A DNA stretch of 64,000 nt, from assembly GCA_022578605.1 (NCBI GenBank), contig MU394140.1:1-64000 (forward strand), given 5' to 3'. This stretch comes from Camillea tinctor. Its lineage: Eukaryota > Ascomycota > Sordariomycetes > Xylariales > Xylariaceae. The notes beneath the pieces were generated by a model. It did not search any database. It was given only the letters and a program-made list of their open reading frames with translations, and was not told the origin of the DNA. A program made the position numbers and the translations under genes. Below are positions 21,591-32,762 of the stretch, in pieces (position 1 is the first letter of the stretch; each line of letters begins with the position of its first letter).

Positions 21591-22286
21591 ACCGTTGTCT
21601 CCCTTCTGCGGACTTCTTCTACCGTCGGGCGATGATGAGGTTGGGCGGGCGGATGGTTCGCAGCACCAGTTGCTGGTCGCTCGGCTTTTGACGGGTTTCG
21701 AGGGTGTTGCGGGAGTGCTGTGTTGCGTGTGCGTGTGCGTGTGTATGTGTGTACGAGAGAGAGCGTGCATGTAAAAGGTATTTGGGTATTGGCTGTAGTA
21801 AAGATGACGAAGTGGGACGAAGGGCGGGAATTGGGGGAGGCGGATACGGCTGGTGGATGGCTGGGGGAGGGAGAGGGGGGGAGGGTCGGGGGAAACTCCC
21901 GCTACTAAAACATTTGTGTAGTTACTTAGCAACTCGGTACCTAGCTGCCTAGGTAGGTATTTGCTTGTATGTACCTAGGTACGTTTGTTTGTAATGTTCA
22001 AGTAGAACTGGGCCAATCTTTTTTTCGGGCTTTTTCATCCTATTGTACCGTATCTTCTTGCCTATCTACGTATGTGGTGTACGAGGGTTTTACGGGGTAC
22101 ATGGGTCTTAGCTGCAAACGAATCCCCGCAAAGCGTTACCAGTCTGCCAGTTAACCCTGTCCTGGATACCTATCCCGCAGCTATAAGTGTGTACTGCATA
22201 TGTAGGTAGGTATTCTTGTTAGGTTAACTGTATTTAAGCAGGCCTCTAAGTAAGCCCAGTTGTTTATTTCATTTAAACGTGCATTC
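21591..22286. other. Upstream region of the transcription factor gene
   Basis: No gene is seen. It contains a GT-rich run (about 21723-21755), a G-rich run (about 21830-21895) and TACCTAGGTA-type motifs at about 21949 and 21971. Confidence 0.5.
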
Positions 22287-22288
22287 TA

Positions 22289-22395
22289 CTCCCCTTCCAG
22301 CCTATTTTTTTAACTGTGGGGCGCCGTAGAAAAGATATATTCTGAGTGAACGTTTTCGCTGGGCCCCACAGTTAAAAAATAGGCTGGAAGGGGAG
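22289..22395. mobile_element. Short MITE with about 34-bp terminal inverted repeats and TA duplication
   Basis: The left arm (CTCCCCTTCCAGCC, T run, AACTGTGGGGC) at 22289-22322 is matched by its reverse complement ending at 22395, with one T/A length difference. About 40 bp of unrelated loop lies between. TA dinucleotides sit at 22287-22288 and 22396-22397. This fits a Tc1/mariner-type (Stowaway-like) non-autonomous element. An intrinsic terminator is not expected in a fungus. Confidence 0.75.
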
Positions 22396-22783
22396 TACCA
22401 ACCTTTATTTGTCGACTTGCCACATGTAATAGACTTAGATAATATAAGGTAAAAGTAGAGCAACCTGAGAAATAGGTACACCATAGGCAGATATAATCTT
22501 GGAATAGCGTTGGTTGGTTGAGCGGCCAGTCTGGAAGACCTTGACTGCTTGGGTAGATGGGGCTAGAAGAACGGGGAAATGGGGTTTCCAAGTTCTTATA
22601 TCAGTAGGCAGTTTCCGTTATGTAACCCACTCTCGTCTGCTTAGGTAGTTGTTGTAACACGTAGTGTACCGTGCCGTGTAGTGTAAAATATGTAACTACT
22701 GGGTACGTACATACTCCATACTCCATACTCCATTCTCCATTCTCCAATCTCCATACCCCATCCAGCCACCCCTATGGGAAGTA

Positions 22784-23041
22784 CCGTCTATTTTGGGTAA
22801 TTGGAGAATCCCAAATCCACCTTTTATACCCTTGCAACCAGTCTTTCTACGCAGATCAAACCGGAGTAGATATTTTTGATTGGATAGTCACAGTTTACCA
22901 GCGCCACTTGTGTGGATCCTTAACCTTTGGTTGGCTCCGCTGTGTTACTTGTTTTTTTTTCCTGGTTGATCTACGTAGAAAGACTGGTTATAAGGATATA
23001 AAAAGTGGATTTGGGATTCTCTAATTACCCAAAATAGACGG
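22784..23041. mobile_element. MITE of 258 bp with about 80-bp inverted repeats and TA duplication
   Basis: The left end CCGTCTATTTTGGGTAATT at 22784 is matched by AATTACCCAAAATAGACGG ending at 23041. The complementarity continues through the AATCCCAAATCCAC and CCAGTCTTTCTACG blocks, about 80 bp per arm with a few mismatches. Flanking TA at 22782-22783 and 23042-23043 indicates a Tc1/mariner-type target duplication. It has no coding capacity. Confidence 0.85.
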
Positions 23042-23043
23042 TA

Positions 23044-23660
23044 GGTCCATAGGTCCATACATCAACGCTGCACCTGTAGATAAGTGGGAACAGAGAACGA
23101 ATATCCCGGTAGAGATGTATATGGGCGGACGGTGGAACAAGAACCTTCTCACCCATCTATCCCTTTCTCCATTGATGTCAAACCGAACCTAGTCCCATGA
23201 CTAGCTGACTCTGTGGTCGAAGCAGAACCACAGGCTGTACAGGGTCGTTTTGCCATCTACGCGCTCTCTGAGGTCAGGCAAAAGTTCCTGGTCTGGAGCA
23301 GAGGTAGGTAAGGTACAGATTAGCCTAGGTCGATAGATATACGCCTACACAACCACACATGCAATGAACTGCCCCAATCAATACCATGAATCCAGTACTC
23401 ATTTATCCCTATTTGCGGTCGTTTGTCATTGACAAGACTATCTGTGCAGGGTATCTACGTAGGAAACGCAACCGTTGCCCCTGTCAATCAATGCCAGACT
23501 TTCTCGTTTTCCCCTGAAACGCCAGTGCAATGCAATGCAAGATTCCTTCCAAATCCTCCCTCCCAAGTCCTGTCTACGCCAACGACTGAAAGTCTCCAAC
23601 CTATGAGATCATCTTCTGGTCGACCTACACCAAAATTGTTAGCCTCTGCTGGTGTAATGA
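23044..23660. other. Intergenic spacer
   Basis: I see no gene or RNA. It is bounded by the MITE and the 3' end of TAF14. Confidence 0.5.
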
Positions 23661-24928
23661 CTAACCCACCCGCTTTGGACCACTAACCAAAAAGTCCCAG
23701 ACCATCTTGAGTAGAGGGTCGGGTAACGTGCAGAGGTCTACCGTGAACTCGCCCTTTTCCAGGTCGTTCTTAGTGAAAGTATCCTCCGACTTGTTGTCGT
23801 GGATCATCTGGATCACATGAAGGAGATCATCCTCGCCCAGCTTGCCCATGCCGTCCGCCATCTTCTCGTAGTCGTACGGAGCCTTGCGCTTCTTGCCGTC
23901 GTTGGCCTTTCGCGCCTTACCCGCCTTGGCCTCGTCCTCGTTACCGACGGGGCCCGTCTCGCGAAGAAGAGTGATGAGCGCCTGGGATGGGTTCTTGATG
24001 AAAACCGATTGCTTGTTCTCATATTTGGGCGATTGGAAGTTCAAGTCGTGGTAAACGGTGTGCTTCGCCTTCTCGGTCGTGTACAAGTCAATCGACATCT
24101 CAAACTCACCCCAGCCTTCATTGGTGCAGGTGAAGGGAGGCTCAGTAAAAGCTGCGGATTTGACGCGTTAGCATTAAGCATTACTTGGTCTAGTCCATAC
24201 TTCTCGCTGCAGCTTCACTCACTCTGCTGGGGGTTCTCAAAGGAGGGGTGAAGGTTGTAGACGGCCTTGGTAAAAACATTGGCCGGGTGCTCGTTGCCAT
24301 CCTCGTCGAGTAGATAGATCTTGACACTCCATTCCTTCATGGGAAAATCCGGCATAGGGCTCTCCTTCGGACTAAGCCACGCAGCAGGTCCGTCAGTGGT
24401 AGGTAACTAGAAACAACACAGTGTGACCGGGCCGGGGGAAAATAAAATAAAACAAAATGAAAATAATGAAAATAACGAGGTCCAAGATGGTTTCCAATAC
24501 GCGAATTGGTTATGACTTACATGGTGTGCTGCTCAGTGACGAGCTTGACTTTGCGCTACGAAATCGCCATCGCGTCAGTATCTGTTTAGGCGCGCTGATT
24601 TGATGCCGCCAGTATGACGAGGATGGGAATATGGGGAAAAGATGATGAGAGGTAAGCAGCATTGAATAAATGAGCCTCAACATCAGTCTTAGAATTTACT
24701 TACTTCAATCTGCATCTTGTTGGATATGGCAGATTTACCGGTCTTAGCAACAGTTGATGCTCCAGAATTGTTGTTCTTGGTATCAGTGGGCTTAGCAGTG
24801 TTGAAGCGCTTAGGCATGTGCTTCGGGCGAGCTGAGCGACGGAGCTGTTGCTGGTCAACACCTGCCCCAGACCCAACGCTTTGGCCAGGCGAAAGGTCGC
24901 GGTGCGAATTGTTCTGGGGCAGAGACAT
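23661..24928 (-). CDS. TAF14: YEATS-domain protein Taf14 (TFIID/TFIIF/chromatin-remodeller subunit)
   Basis: Minus-strand exons 24928-24704, 24555-24521, 24371-24223 and 24151-23661 give 299 aa. After a Ser/Lys-rich N-terminal segment of about 70 residues, the YEATS domain runs from RKVKLVTEQHT through FPMKEWSVKIYLLDEDG, NLHPSFENP and the diagnostic CTNEGWGEFEMSIDLY. A Lys/Asp-rich linker follows, then a C-terminal helical region (PYDYEKMADGMGKLGEDD ... LPDPLLKMVWDFL) like the extra-terminal-type domain that recruits partners. Taf14 reads acylated histone H3 and is shared by TFIID, TFIIF, SWI/SNF, INO80 and NuA3. Start uncertain: a second in-frame Met (MQIERKVKL) would remove the first 71 residues and better match the usual family N terminus. 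Confidence 0.9.
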
Positions 24929-25321
24929 TGTTTCGGATTTTATTATATCCGAAGACCGAAGATGTGGCGGTGTTCTAGTACATTATGTACTTAGAAGTAG
25001 TGTTTGAACTTGAAGCACCATTCAATGTTGTTGTAGTGGAATGGACCGTGCTCAAAATCACAGAAAGGTCACGTGCACAGTTGGTAAAACTAGGTAGTAC
25101 TCTGCAGCCTAGAATGTAATTACTAAGTACATGAAGCGTCCATACTAACTAGGTAGCCTACTCTGCCTACCTGGTACCTATCTACATTGGTACTCCATTG
25201 ATTCGAGCTTGGCAACTGTCACTTATGGACTGCAGCTGTATGACAGTTGTGGGTGCTTTTGCACCTTCTCAACTCTGTTAAGTACGGAGTACACTTTACC
25301 TACATAGTAGGTAAACATTAG

Positions 25322-25445
25322 TGTCAGGGGTTAGGAAGGGACAAAGAGAGATACTTGTATATAGGTAACAGGGACATCCATAGTTGTAGTCAGTTCCTCA
25401 CAACAACAGTTGATTACCTAAGCACTTGCTTGGTCCCTCGTGACA
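25322..25445 (+). repeat. TGTCA...TGACA dispersed repeat, copy 3
   Basis: It begins TGTCAGGGGTTAGG and ends GCACTTGCTTGGTCCC then TCGTGACA, 124 bp. It is the cleanest copy of the family and aligns end to end with 15363-15494. No clear target duplication is visible. Confidence 0.7.
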
Positions 25446-25546
25446 ATTACTTAGAATGCTTGTTGCCTCAGTACTTGCCTAACTTAGAAGTACCTACTCC
25501 GTAGACAACCTAGATAACCTAGAAGGTTTAATCTACCAGTCTACTA

Positions 25547-25846
25547 CGGAGAATCCTAGCAGAAGAACCTGCCTGCCAAGAGTCTTGGCATTGTTTCGAA
25601 CAGCTGCTGGACAGCTGATCAGCAGGTGTATAATGGCTCAAAATGAAGCCATTGTTAATAGCACTATAATTAAATAATTATACGCTAAATATTTTTGTTT
25701 ATGATAGCTAATGCCCACTATAAGCACTAAAAATTATAGCGAGTAAATTATCTACAGCTGCAGGCAGCTGATTGACAGGTGTACCTAGTCCCTGCTAAGA
25801 ATTGACAAAAGTCTTGGCAGGCAGGTTCTTTTGCTAGGATTCTCCG
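25547..25846. mobile_element. MITE of 300 bp with TA duplication
   Basis: The left end CGGAGAATCCTAGCA and AAGAACCTGCCTGCCAAGA (25547 onward) is matched by the right end, ending GGATTCTCCG at 25846. A second inner inverted segment (CAGCTG...CAGGTGTA) lies near 25600-25630 and 25750-25785. TA lies on both sides (25545-25546 and 25847-25848). The AT-rich core has no reading frame. Confidence 0.8.
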
Positions 25847-26058
25847 TACATTACCTGGCTACTATGTACCTAAGTACCTAGCCTGCCCTTTGTTTAATAA
25901 CCATCCAACAGACAATCAACTTACTTACTTCAAATCCAAGTAGGTTATATTATCAAACTCCCTGTGCGGGTGTTATACTTGGGGATAAATTAACATTAGA
26001 ATATAAATCCTTAAGCGATAATCATGACAGCAAACTCAAACTGCCTACCTATGCATAT

Positions 26059-26223
26059 TGCCACGAGGAACCAAGCAAATGCTTAGGTAGGTAAACACTA
26101 TATTTCCAGGGGGTTGCTCTCGTGACAATATTATTGTGTGGGAATTCTAGAAACTACGTCTACGTATGCCACCGTTACATATATATGGGAATACCTTCTT
26201 TATTCCCACCTAACCCCTAACAC
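26059..26223 (-). repeat. TGTCA...TGACA dispersed repeat, copy 4 (inverted, with internal insertion)
   Basis: Read on the minus strand it starts TGTTAGGGGTTAGGTGGG near 26223 and ends GCATTTGCTTGGTTCC near 26065. An inner TTGTCACGAGAG around 26120 suggests a nested or recombined copy. Its 5' half is closest to the copy at 12261. Confidence 0.55.
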
Positions 26224-27316
26224 ATATAGGCAACACTACCTTGCTATGAGAGACTTCGTTAGATTAGGGGCGCTTCATAGAAGTGACCTCATTGATGTAT
26301 ACTACGGTCATAATGCTAACGTTGGATCTCGAGGCTGTTACCCCTTATGCTACAGTTCATGTCTACATCGCCGTTACGACTCTGCGCCAAATTTACAACC
26401 TGCCAGAAGATATGTATAACACGAACGCGAGGAGACCCTGCAGATAGTCGTCCATAGTCAACCATGTGCCCCCTTTGGTCATTCCACATGCAACTGTTTT
26501 CCGAGACCTCTGTCAAAGAGACGGAATCACGTGAGTATAATATGGGTGCGCGCATATTGACTAAGGGATAGTTCTTTCTGTTGCCACCGCTCTAGGTACA
26601 CAGCGATCTTTGGGTTTGACACACAGACGCAGTCTAGAAGTGTTATAAATATGATATGTGCTTACGGCAGAACATAAGAGCATGCAGGTCCCCCCTCGTG
26701 ACTTGCTGCAGTCTCTTTATGTCCATTTCACTAATATTAATAATACTAATGCTCTGGACATGATATACCACTGCCTACTTCCCATAGAAGTACTCCAAGG
26801 CGCAGGTTACCTGGTTATACACAGATAGTCCCTGATCGTCCATATACACCTGAAAGACGTCACCAGAATTTAAGCAGAGATTTGAGATGAACTTAGGGTA
26901 CGTAACATCCCCTCTCCCCTAATAGATACTGGATGACTAATAGAGGTTTTTCTTTCTTTCGAGAAAGCCAACAACGATGATTTGATAAATCCGACAAGTT
27001 AATGTGCCTGCGTAGTTTGGGTATTACATAGCACGAGTAATAGTAATATAACAAATCCCGCCATAGATATGTTGGGAGTGAAAGCTTGAGTCGGAGTTGT
27101 ACAACCACCAATCAAAGAGCTCTGCGCGCAAACCATGCAACCGTCGCTAACCTTCTCCCCCTCCCCCCCTTTGAAAAAAAAAAGATCGAAAAAAATAATC
27201 CCTAATACAAATAAAGTCAATAGATGAAGACCTTTCCCCTCCCCTCATCCCTTTGAAATCGAGCATGATTTGCGTGTCGTGACTTTTGTACACTGAATAG
27301 AGAGCCTCTGCCTCTA
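26224..27316. other. Intergenic spacer downstream of STE50
   Basis: No gene is seen. Together with 24929-26223 it makes a 2.4-kb gene-free region made largely of repeat copies. Confidence 0.5.
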
Positions 27317-28911
27317 TCATATGATGCCCCCTGGCGGATCGTAACTGGCGCCTCTAGTATTCCCGGAATTCAGCCCAGCACTCCCCGGAGCCTCTGTGTC
27401 TACCTGAGCTGTGTTTGTCTTTCGCAACATGAACATGGGCTTCTTTCCCTCCTTGTCCAATTGTTTGAAAAGGATGAGCGGCTTCTCTTCTAATCCTAAA
27501 CATCGCTCTTGGTCACCGTAGACGATATAAAGCGCATACTGATCCCACGGAGCATTGATTTGGTACTTCTTGAGAGCAGCTGGGAGAACTTTGTAGCAAG
27601 GATCATCCATACTGACCCTGAATGACTTGAAGATCTCCACCGAAGCCGAGCTTGAACCCGGCGTTTCAGGTACCGGCGTTTGCATTCGGCGGGGTGCTAC
27701 GGGCTGTTTAGAATTGTAGCTGTGTTCGTTTTCGGAAAAGGTGGTGCGGCTGGACGGGGTTGTTTGGTCACGATAGGACCGAGAAGCAAGAGTACCGGAG
27801 CCCAAGGTTGGAGGTGATGTGGGCGAGGGTATATTTGGAGAATAGCCCGGAGAAGTTGCTTGACCAGAGCCGTTCATGGCGGCCAGATGTTGCGATGAGA
27901 GTACTGCTCTCTCGGCGGCATTGGCAGGGTCTAATGTTTGTTCTACAGAAGGCCGCTCGTGAGTGGTCTGTAGATGGGATGGAGAAGTGCTCTTAGGATT
28001 CGTACCCAGGACAAACTTTTTCGTGGAATACTGGCGCTTCAACCCAGCAGAGGACTGTGTCGATGCCGAGGCAGGGGCAGGAGGGGAAACCGTCGATGTC
28101 TCATAGCCATAGCTCGGATTATTCGCGACATTAGGTAATGGCTGCTGGGCATTCTTAGCAAGGCGCAGGGCTGGTAGCATGTCTTCGCGCAGGCGCCTGA
28201 AATCGTCGGTAAGCCGTCGTAAGTCTTGTTCCACCAAGCTCATTCTTTCATCACGTAATCTCAGCTGTTCGACAAGATGCTTGATGTCTTTTAGCGTCGC
28301 CGTGGCATACTGAGCCTCAGCATCGGCAGCTACGTAAATTGCCGATTAGCTTAGGAGTGGCTTGACAAAGTTTAGGGGAGATGATAGAACTACTCAGACC
28401 TACATAGAGGAACATAATGATCGCTCTCGATGGGGATATCCTGAGCCTTCTTGACATCGTAAACACTTTTCAAGATCGTTAAACGGTGGCCGACACTGGT
28501 CACGCCCATAGATTTCAAGTCGTCATGCAAAAGAGCGACCAGAGCCTCTCCGACAATCTCGTTTTCTAGCGACTAAGGTCAGAAAAGGACAGACAAATTT
28601 GGCGATTGTAGGATTGCAGAATTGCAAAACGCACCGATGAAGCGCTCTGAGTACTGTTGCAAACCGATGGTAGCAATGAAATCAGCGCACTCTTCCGCAG
28701 TCCATTCCGATATTATGGTCTCAGGGAGCCTGTCAGCACTGCTGCGATGTCCGTAGGTTGTGGGTGTGTGCTCAGCAGATGAACGGCCCTCCGAGTCAGT
28801 TGGAGAGATTTCAGAGTCGGTCGCAAGTACGGGCGAGCTCGTGTGAAGGCTTCTCTCGTATTCGTCGTCGGCGTCGGACTCGGCGTAGGCGGTACCCGAG
28901 TCGAAATTCAT
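27317..28911 (-). CDS. STE50: MAPK-pathway adaptor Ste50 (SAM and Ras-association domains)
   Basis: Minus-strand exons 28911-28635, 28565-28404 and 28329-27317 give 483 aa. The SAM domain (about residues 66-135) reads ISEWTAEECADFIATIGLQQ ... RFIENEIVGEALVALLHDDL ... MGVTSVGHRLTILKSV. A predicted coiled coil follows (LKDIKHLVEQLRLRDERM), then a Ser/Pro/Thr-rich linker. The Ras-association domain (about 375-465) starts EIFKSFRVSMDDPCYKVLPA and continues INAPWDQYALYIVYG. Ste50 holds the MAPKKK Ste11 through its SAM domain and binds Ras/Cdc42-type GTPases through the RA domain, feeding pheromone, invasive-growth and infection MAPK pathways. The acidic N terminus and long linker are normal for filamentous fungi. 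Splice sites are supported by frame and by the FIENEI junction. Confidence 0.93.
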
Positions 28912-29074
28912 GATGGCTACCTTTTGCGATGTGCCCAGTTTACTTTTAGCCCTTCATATACCTTCTCTTTCTCTTGTCTGTTTTCTTTTCCTTCTTTCTT
29001 TCTTCTTCTCTTTCTTGCGCGCGCACACACAGCACACGGCACACAGCACACACACACATACACACACACACACA

Positions 29075-29110
<36 letters not shown>

Positions 29111-30758
29111 CCCCTTCTTCGATTTCGATTGAGCTGGCCTCCTGGAAAAGAACTAGAGCGTATGCACAGGACGTAGACAGCGCTCTGTCGAGGAATATGT
29201 GCCAGTCAAGGTGGGAAGGAAAGGCGGGATTGATGGTGTAGGATGGAAAGTTGAGATGTCGGAAAGGGTGAGAGAGTTGGTAGAAGTGCGTCAATGTTGT
29301 TAGAGACGGACTGTCGTGGACGACGGGATGGATGGTGCATTTGAGAGGTACGGGCTTATGGCTCTTAGCCTGACATGCACGAACCCCCCACTCATCTATA
29401 CCCAATGGGGTACTATCCGCATAGCGGACCTACCTGCTAAAGGTAGCTAGTACAGTCCTCCTCGCCGAAATACGATAACCAATGTATGTATCCACTACCT
29501 TAGCAGCCGCTTCCACCAGAGTGGACACAACTAAAAGGTTTGTGGGGCCAGGCACTTACCACACTCCATTCAATTTCTGTACCTACCTACATAGTACTGC
29601 TAGGTACCTACATTTCTCATACCTCTCTCATTCTCTCTACTTGCCTACAAAGCTCACTCGGCCCAAGCAGCCAAGCACGATGCTACCTTTCCATATGTCA
29701 ATGTAACTAAGTCATTGATGCCTCAATCTCGTCCTACTGCCCTTTCAGTAAGCCGTGTAGAATAAATAAAATTCTCTAGTTGAAGGCGCCGATACTAAAG
29801 GTACAAGTAGTACCCACCTACCTGGGCCATTCAGGAGTTTTGACTACACTACCTGCTACGACAACATGCAGTTTCGACCATGCTAGACCCCTTAAACACA
29901 ACCTGACCACCGGATTGGATATTCAAGCGCCGTCGAACAAGTGTGTATATGTGAATAGCCGCCATTTCATTAAGGAATATAAGCCTAGCGTTACATTCAT
30001 TGCCTGTATCATATTCTCGGCATCGTAAGAGTTCAATCCCGTCTCGTCCTTCTGTCTCGTTCTCGTCTGCTTTCATAACCTGTGTTCTCCAACCCTGACT
30101 TATCCTCGTTCGAAGCATCCTCTCCTGGTCCTAACGCTCTACCGCAGCGTTTCAGCGGCCCCATCCACCTTCTCATCACATAATTACTACTTAACCACTA
30201 ACCACTACACTGTATCACTAGACCAAAACTCCATTCGCTATCTAAACACCTCAAACCTGATGTGGTAATTAGGATTGATATCTCAAGAATCTATGTCGTC
30301 TTCAAGTATTAAAACTTCCCCTTGCCGCATACAGAAGTTCAACACTGATGGGTTGCACCCGTGTTTCCCTTCGTTTTCGGCAAAGCCTCGTACCGTATCG
30401 CATAGATGAGAGTAAATCTATCATCCAAGGGAGGAATACAGCAGTAAGTACAATGTCAGGGTATCTATGGCTCGTGATGCTTTTAGCAGACAAGGAAAAA
30501 GTATGCTCTAGCGCCTCTCTCACCCGTATGACGTGCCGCTCCGTAGAAAGAAGAGAAGTAATGAAGCGAGCGCGGGCTATCCTCCCCACTCCCACCTTAT
30601 CCCAGCCAGTCATGGACCATGTCATCGATCATCTATTACCTCAACTCCGAGGCGCCCTAGTTTGAGAGTATATCCCTTCCCACACGCCATGATAAAACGC
30701 CGATCATGTCTCCCCAAAAATTCAACGTAGTCCTTGCATCTAGTGGAGGTTTAAAGGT
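28912..30758. other. Intergenic spacer with CA/CT microsatellite
   Basis: A compound (CA)n-(CT)n microsatellite lies at about 29022-29107, within the probable STE50 leader. Open frames over it are repeat artefacts. I see nothing further in the remaining 1.6 kb. Confidence 0.6.
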
Positions 30759-32762
30759 CTACCGAAGCCTGACTTTGGCGTCAGCCGCGCCAAGGGCGAT
30801 GACATCCTCCAGAGACCACCGGGGCGCCTCGATAACACCCTCGAGCCCATTGGCCCTGCGCCAGGCAGCCTCGTTCTCTGGGGACACCCCTTCAGGAAGA
30901 GGCTTAAGTCCACCTGCAATGCCCGTGGAAAACTTCAACTGGAGAATGTCACCCACTTCATCGCAAGCCGCTAGTAGCCGGTCCAAGTCGTCTTTGTTGT
31001 GGGCTGAAGACACACAGAATCGAGCACGAGAACTAATGAGGGGTGTCGCAGGGTAGCCAACCACTACCACCGAGATCTTGCGCTTGAGCATTTCGTGGCT
31101 GAAAGCAGAAATCTTGGCTGGATTGTACAGAGCAATGGGGATGATTGGGGAATCGTCATGGCCATAAACAATCAAGCCGAGACGTTTCAACCCAAGGCGG
31201 AGATAGCGCGAGTTAAAGGCGATACGCTGCAAACGCTCCTCGCCCTCGCCGGGGACCATTTCTCCAGTAATAATTTTCAATGAAGCCAGAATTTGCATCA
31301 ACACGGCGGGAGTGGGGGATTCGCCGAGCATAGTTGCCGCATTGGTACTTCTCAGCTTGTCAATGATATGCTTGTCGGCCGCAACGTAACCTCCATTCGC
31401 ACCGAAAGACTTTGTCAAGGTTCCCATCAAGATATCGACTCTGCTCGGGTCAATTCCGAAGTAATCACAAATACCACGGCCGTTGGGTCCAAGAGCACCC
31501 ACGCTGTGGGCTTCGTCGACGTATAGGGCAAACTTGTAAGTATCTTTGAGATTCAAAATGCCGGGTAGGTCACACATGGTACCCTCCATGGAATACAAGC
31601 CCTCAACAGCAACCAATATCTTTTTCCAAGGACGATGAGTTCGCGGTTGGCCCTGAGCAATAGCCTCTCTCAGACGCTTCTCCAGGTCCATCATATCATT
31701 ATGCTTAAAGGATCGGATAACGGCACCTGAGAGACGAGCGCCAAGACGGATGGAGGCGTGGTTCAGCTCATCGGATAGAATGAGACACCCTTTAGATACA
31801 AGAGCAGGGAAAGAACTGGCATTGGTGACAAAGCCCATAGAAAATACCATTGCAGAAGGCTTGCCAACGAACGCGGCGATTTCCCTCTCGACCTCGCAGA
31901 CAAGGTCGGAAGTACCGGCATCAGCGCGAGAACTACAAAAACTCAGGCCAAATCGACGAACACACTCCTCGACAGCATTAGCACAAGGACCCTCAGATTG
32001 AGCAAAGCCAAGGTAATTGTAAGAGCTCATGTTCAATGTCTCAGTAGTGGTGCCTAGGTAGTTGTAGGACTCATTGAAGTTGTCCGAGACGCGATCCATG
32101 AGGTTGATGAAACGACCAGGGACACCAGTGCTGGTTCTCGCAAAGACATCATCAATGCGTAGCTTCAGTCGTCTAGTGTAGAAGCTATCGAAGTCGTCAT
32201 TCAAAGGTGCGTAGCCATTGGCTGCCCTAAGCGTCCTGTACAAGGGTTTTTTGCTGAACCTTTTCCCAAAGAAATCTCGGATATGGCCAAGAGCAAGAAG
32301 CAAAAGATAGCTGATGTAGGTGGTAAGAACATAGTAGTAAGGCGGCTCATCGATGACAGGAGCCTGAAGCGGCTCGCCATGATGCTTGCTCACGTATCTG
32401 TGAGTCGGATGGAGAAGAGGACCAAACTGGGCCTCGAAGCGCTTCTGAAGAGAAGTCTCCGAGGAGGATGTAGGCTGGAAAATCGTTTTCGGTGGCTCAT
32501 CAGCATGAGGTTCGCTAGTAGCAACAGTCGATAACGAAATGCTGGGCAGAGATAAGCCGGGACCCGTGATAGAGGGGGTCGAGTTATTCTGCATGGCCAT
32601 TAAGGCCTGCTGTGCCGAAAGCTGATCCTTAGCCTTTGGCGACGACGAGAAAAACTGGCTGAGACGGTTGCCCCGGGATTGAGAGGGTCGTCTCTCACCG
32701 GGTCTCTCGGATTGGGACATGGTGCTCGAACCAGTGAAGGGGATCGATATCTTTCGTGGCAT
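30759..32762 (-). CDS. LCB2: Serine palmitoyltransferase subunit 2 (Lcb2)
   Basis: A single exon encodes 667 aa. It condenses L-serine with palmitoyl-CoA to 3-ketosphinganine, the first step of sphingolipid synthesis, together with Lcb1 at the ER. A Ser-rich N-terminal extension precedes a membrane segment at about residues 142-160 (YYYVLTTYISYLLLLALG). The alpha-oxoamine synthase fold follows: DELNHAS with His335 that stacks on PLP, YVDEAHS with Asp416 and His419, and GTLTKSFGANGGY with the PLP lysine at about 451. All catalytic residues are kept. MSQSERPG at residue 15 is a possible alternative start. Absence of introns is notable next to intron-rich neighbours. Confidence 0.97.
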   Translation of the reverse strand: MPRKISIPFTGSSTMSQSERPGERRPSQSRGNRLSQFFSSSPKAKDQLSAQQALMAMQNNSTPSITGPGLSLPSISLSTVATSEPHADEPPKTIFQPTSSSETSLQKRFEAQFGPLLHPTHRYVSKHHGEPLQAPVIDEPPYYYVLTTYISYLLLLALGHIRDFFGKRFSKKPLYRTLRAANGYAPLNDDFDSFYTRRLKLRIDDVFARTSTGVPGRFINLMDRVSDNFNESYNYLGTTTETLNMSSYNYLGFAQSEGPCANAVEECVRRFGLSFCSSRADAGTSDLVCEVEREIAAFVGKPSAMVFSMGFVTNASSFPALVSKGCLILSDELNHASIRLGARLSGAVIRSFKHNDMMDLEKRLREAIAQGQPRTHRPWKKILVAVEGLYSMEGTMCDLPGILNLKDTYKFALYVDEAHSVGALGPNGRGICDYFGIDPSRVDILMGTLTKSFGANGGYVAADKHIIDKLRSTNAATMLGESPTPAVLMQILASLKIITGEMVPGEGEERLQRIAFNSRYLRLGLKRLGLIVYGHDDSPIIPIALYNPAKISAFSHEMLKRKISVVVVGYPATPLISSRARFCVSSAHNKDDLDRLLAACDEVGDILQLKFSTGIAGGLKPLPEGVSPENEAAWRRANGLEGVIEAPRWSLEDVIALGAADAKVRLR

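Noticed and set aside
22289..22395. Rho-independent terminator hairpin
   Set aside because: The arms are too long, the element is flanked by TA duplications, and the genome is eukaryotic; a MITE explains it better.
23799..24251. 150-aa plus-strand open frame
   Set aside because: Antisense shadow of the TAF14 last exon.
28843..29405. Open frames of up to 162 aa on both strands
   Set aside because: They are produced by the CA/CT microsatellite and have runs of Thr-His or Ser-Leu or Arg-Glu only.
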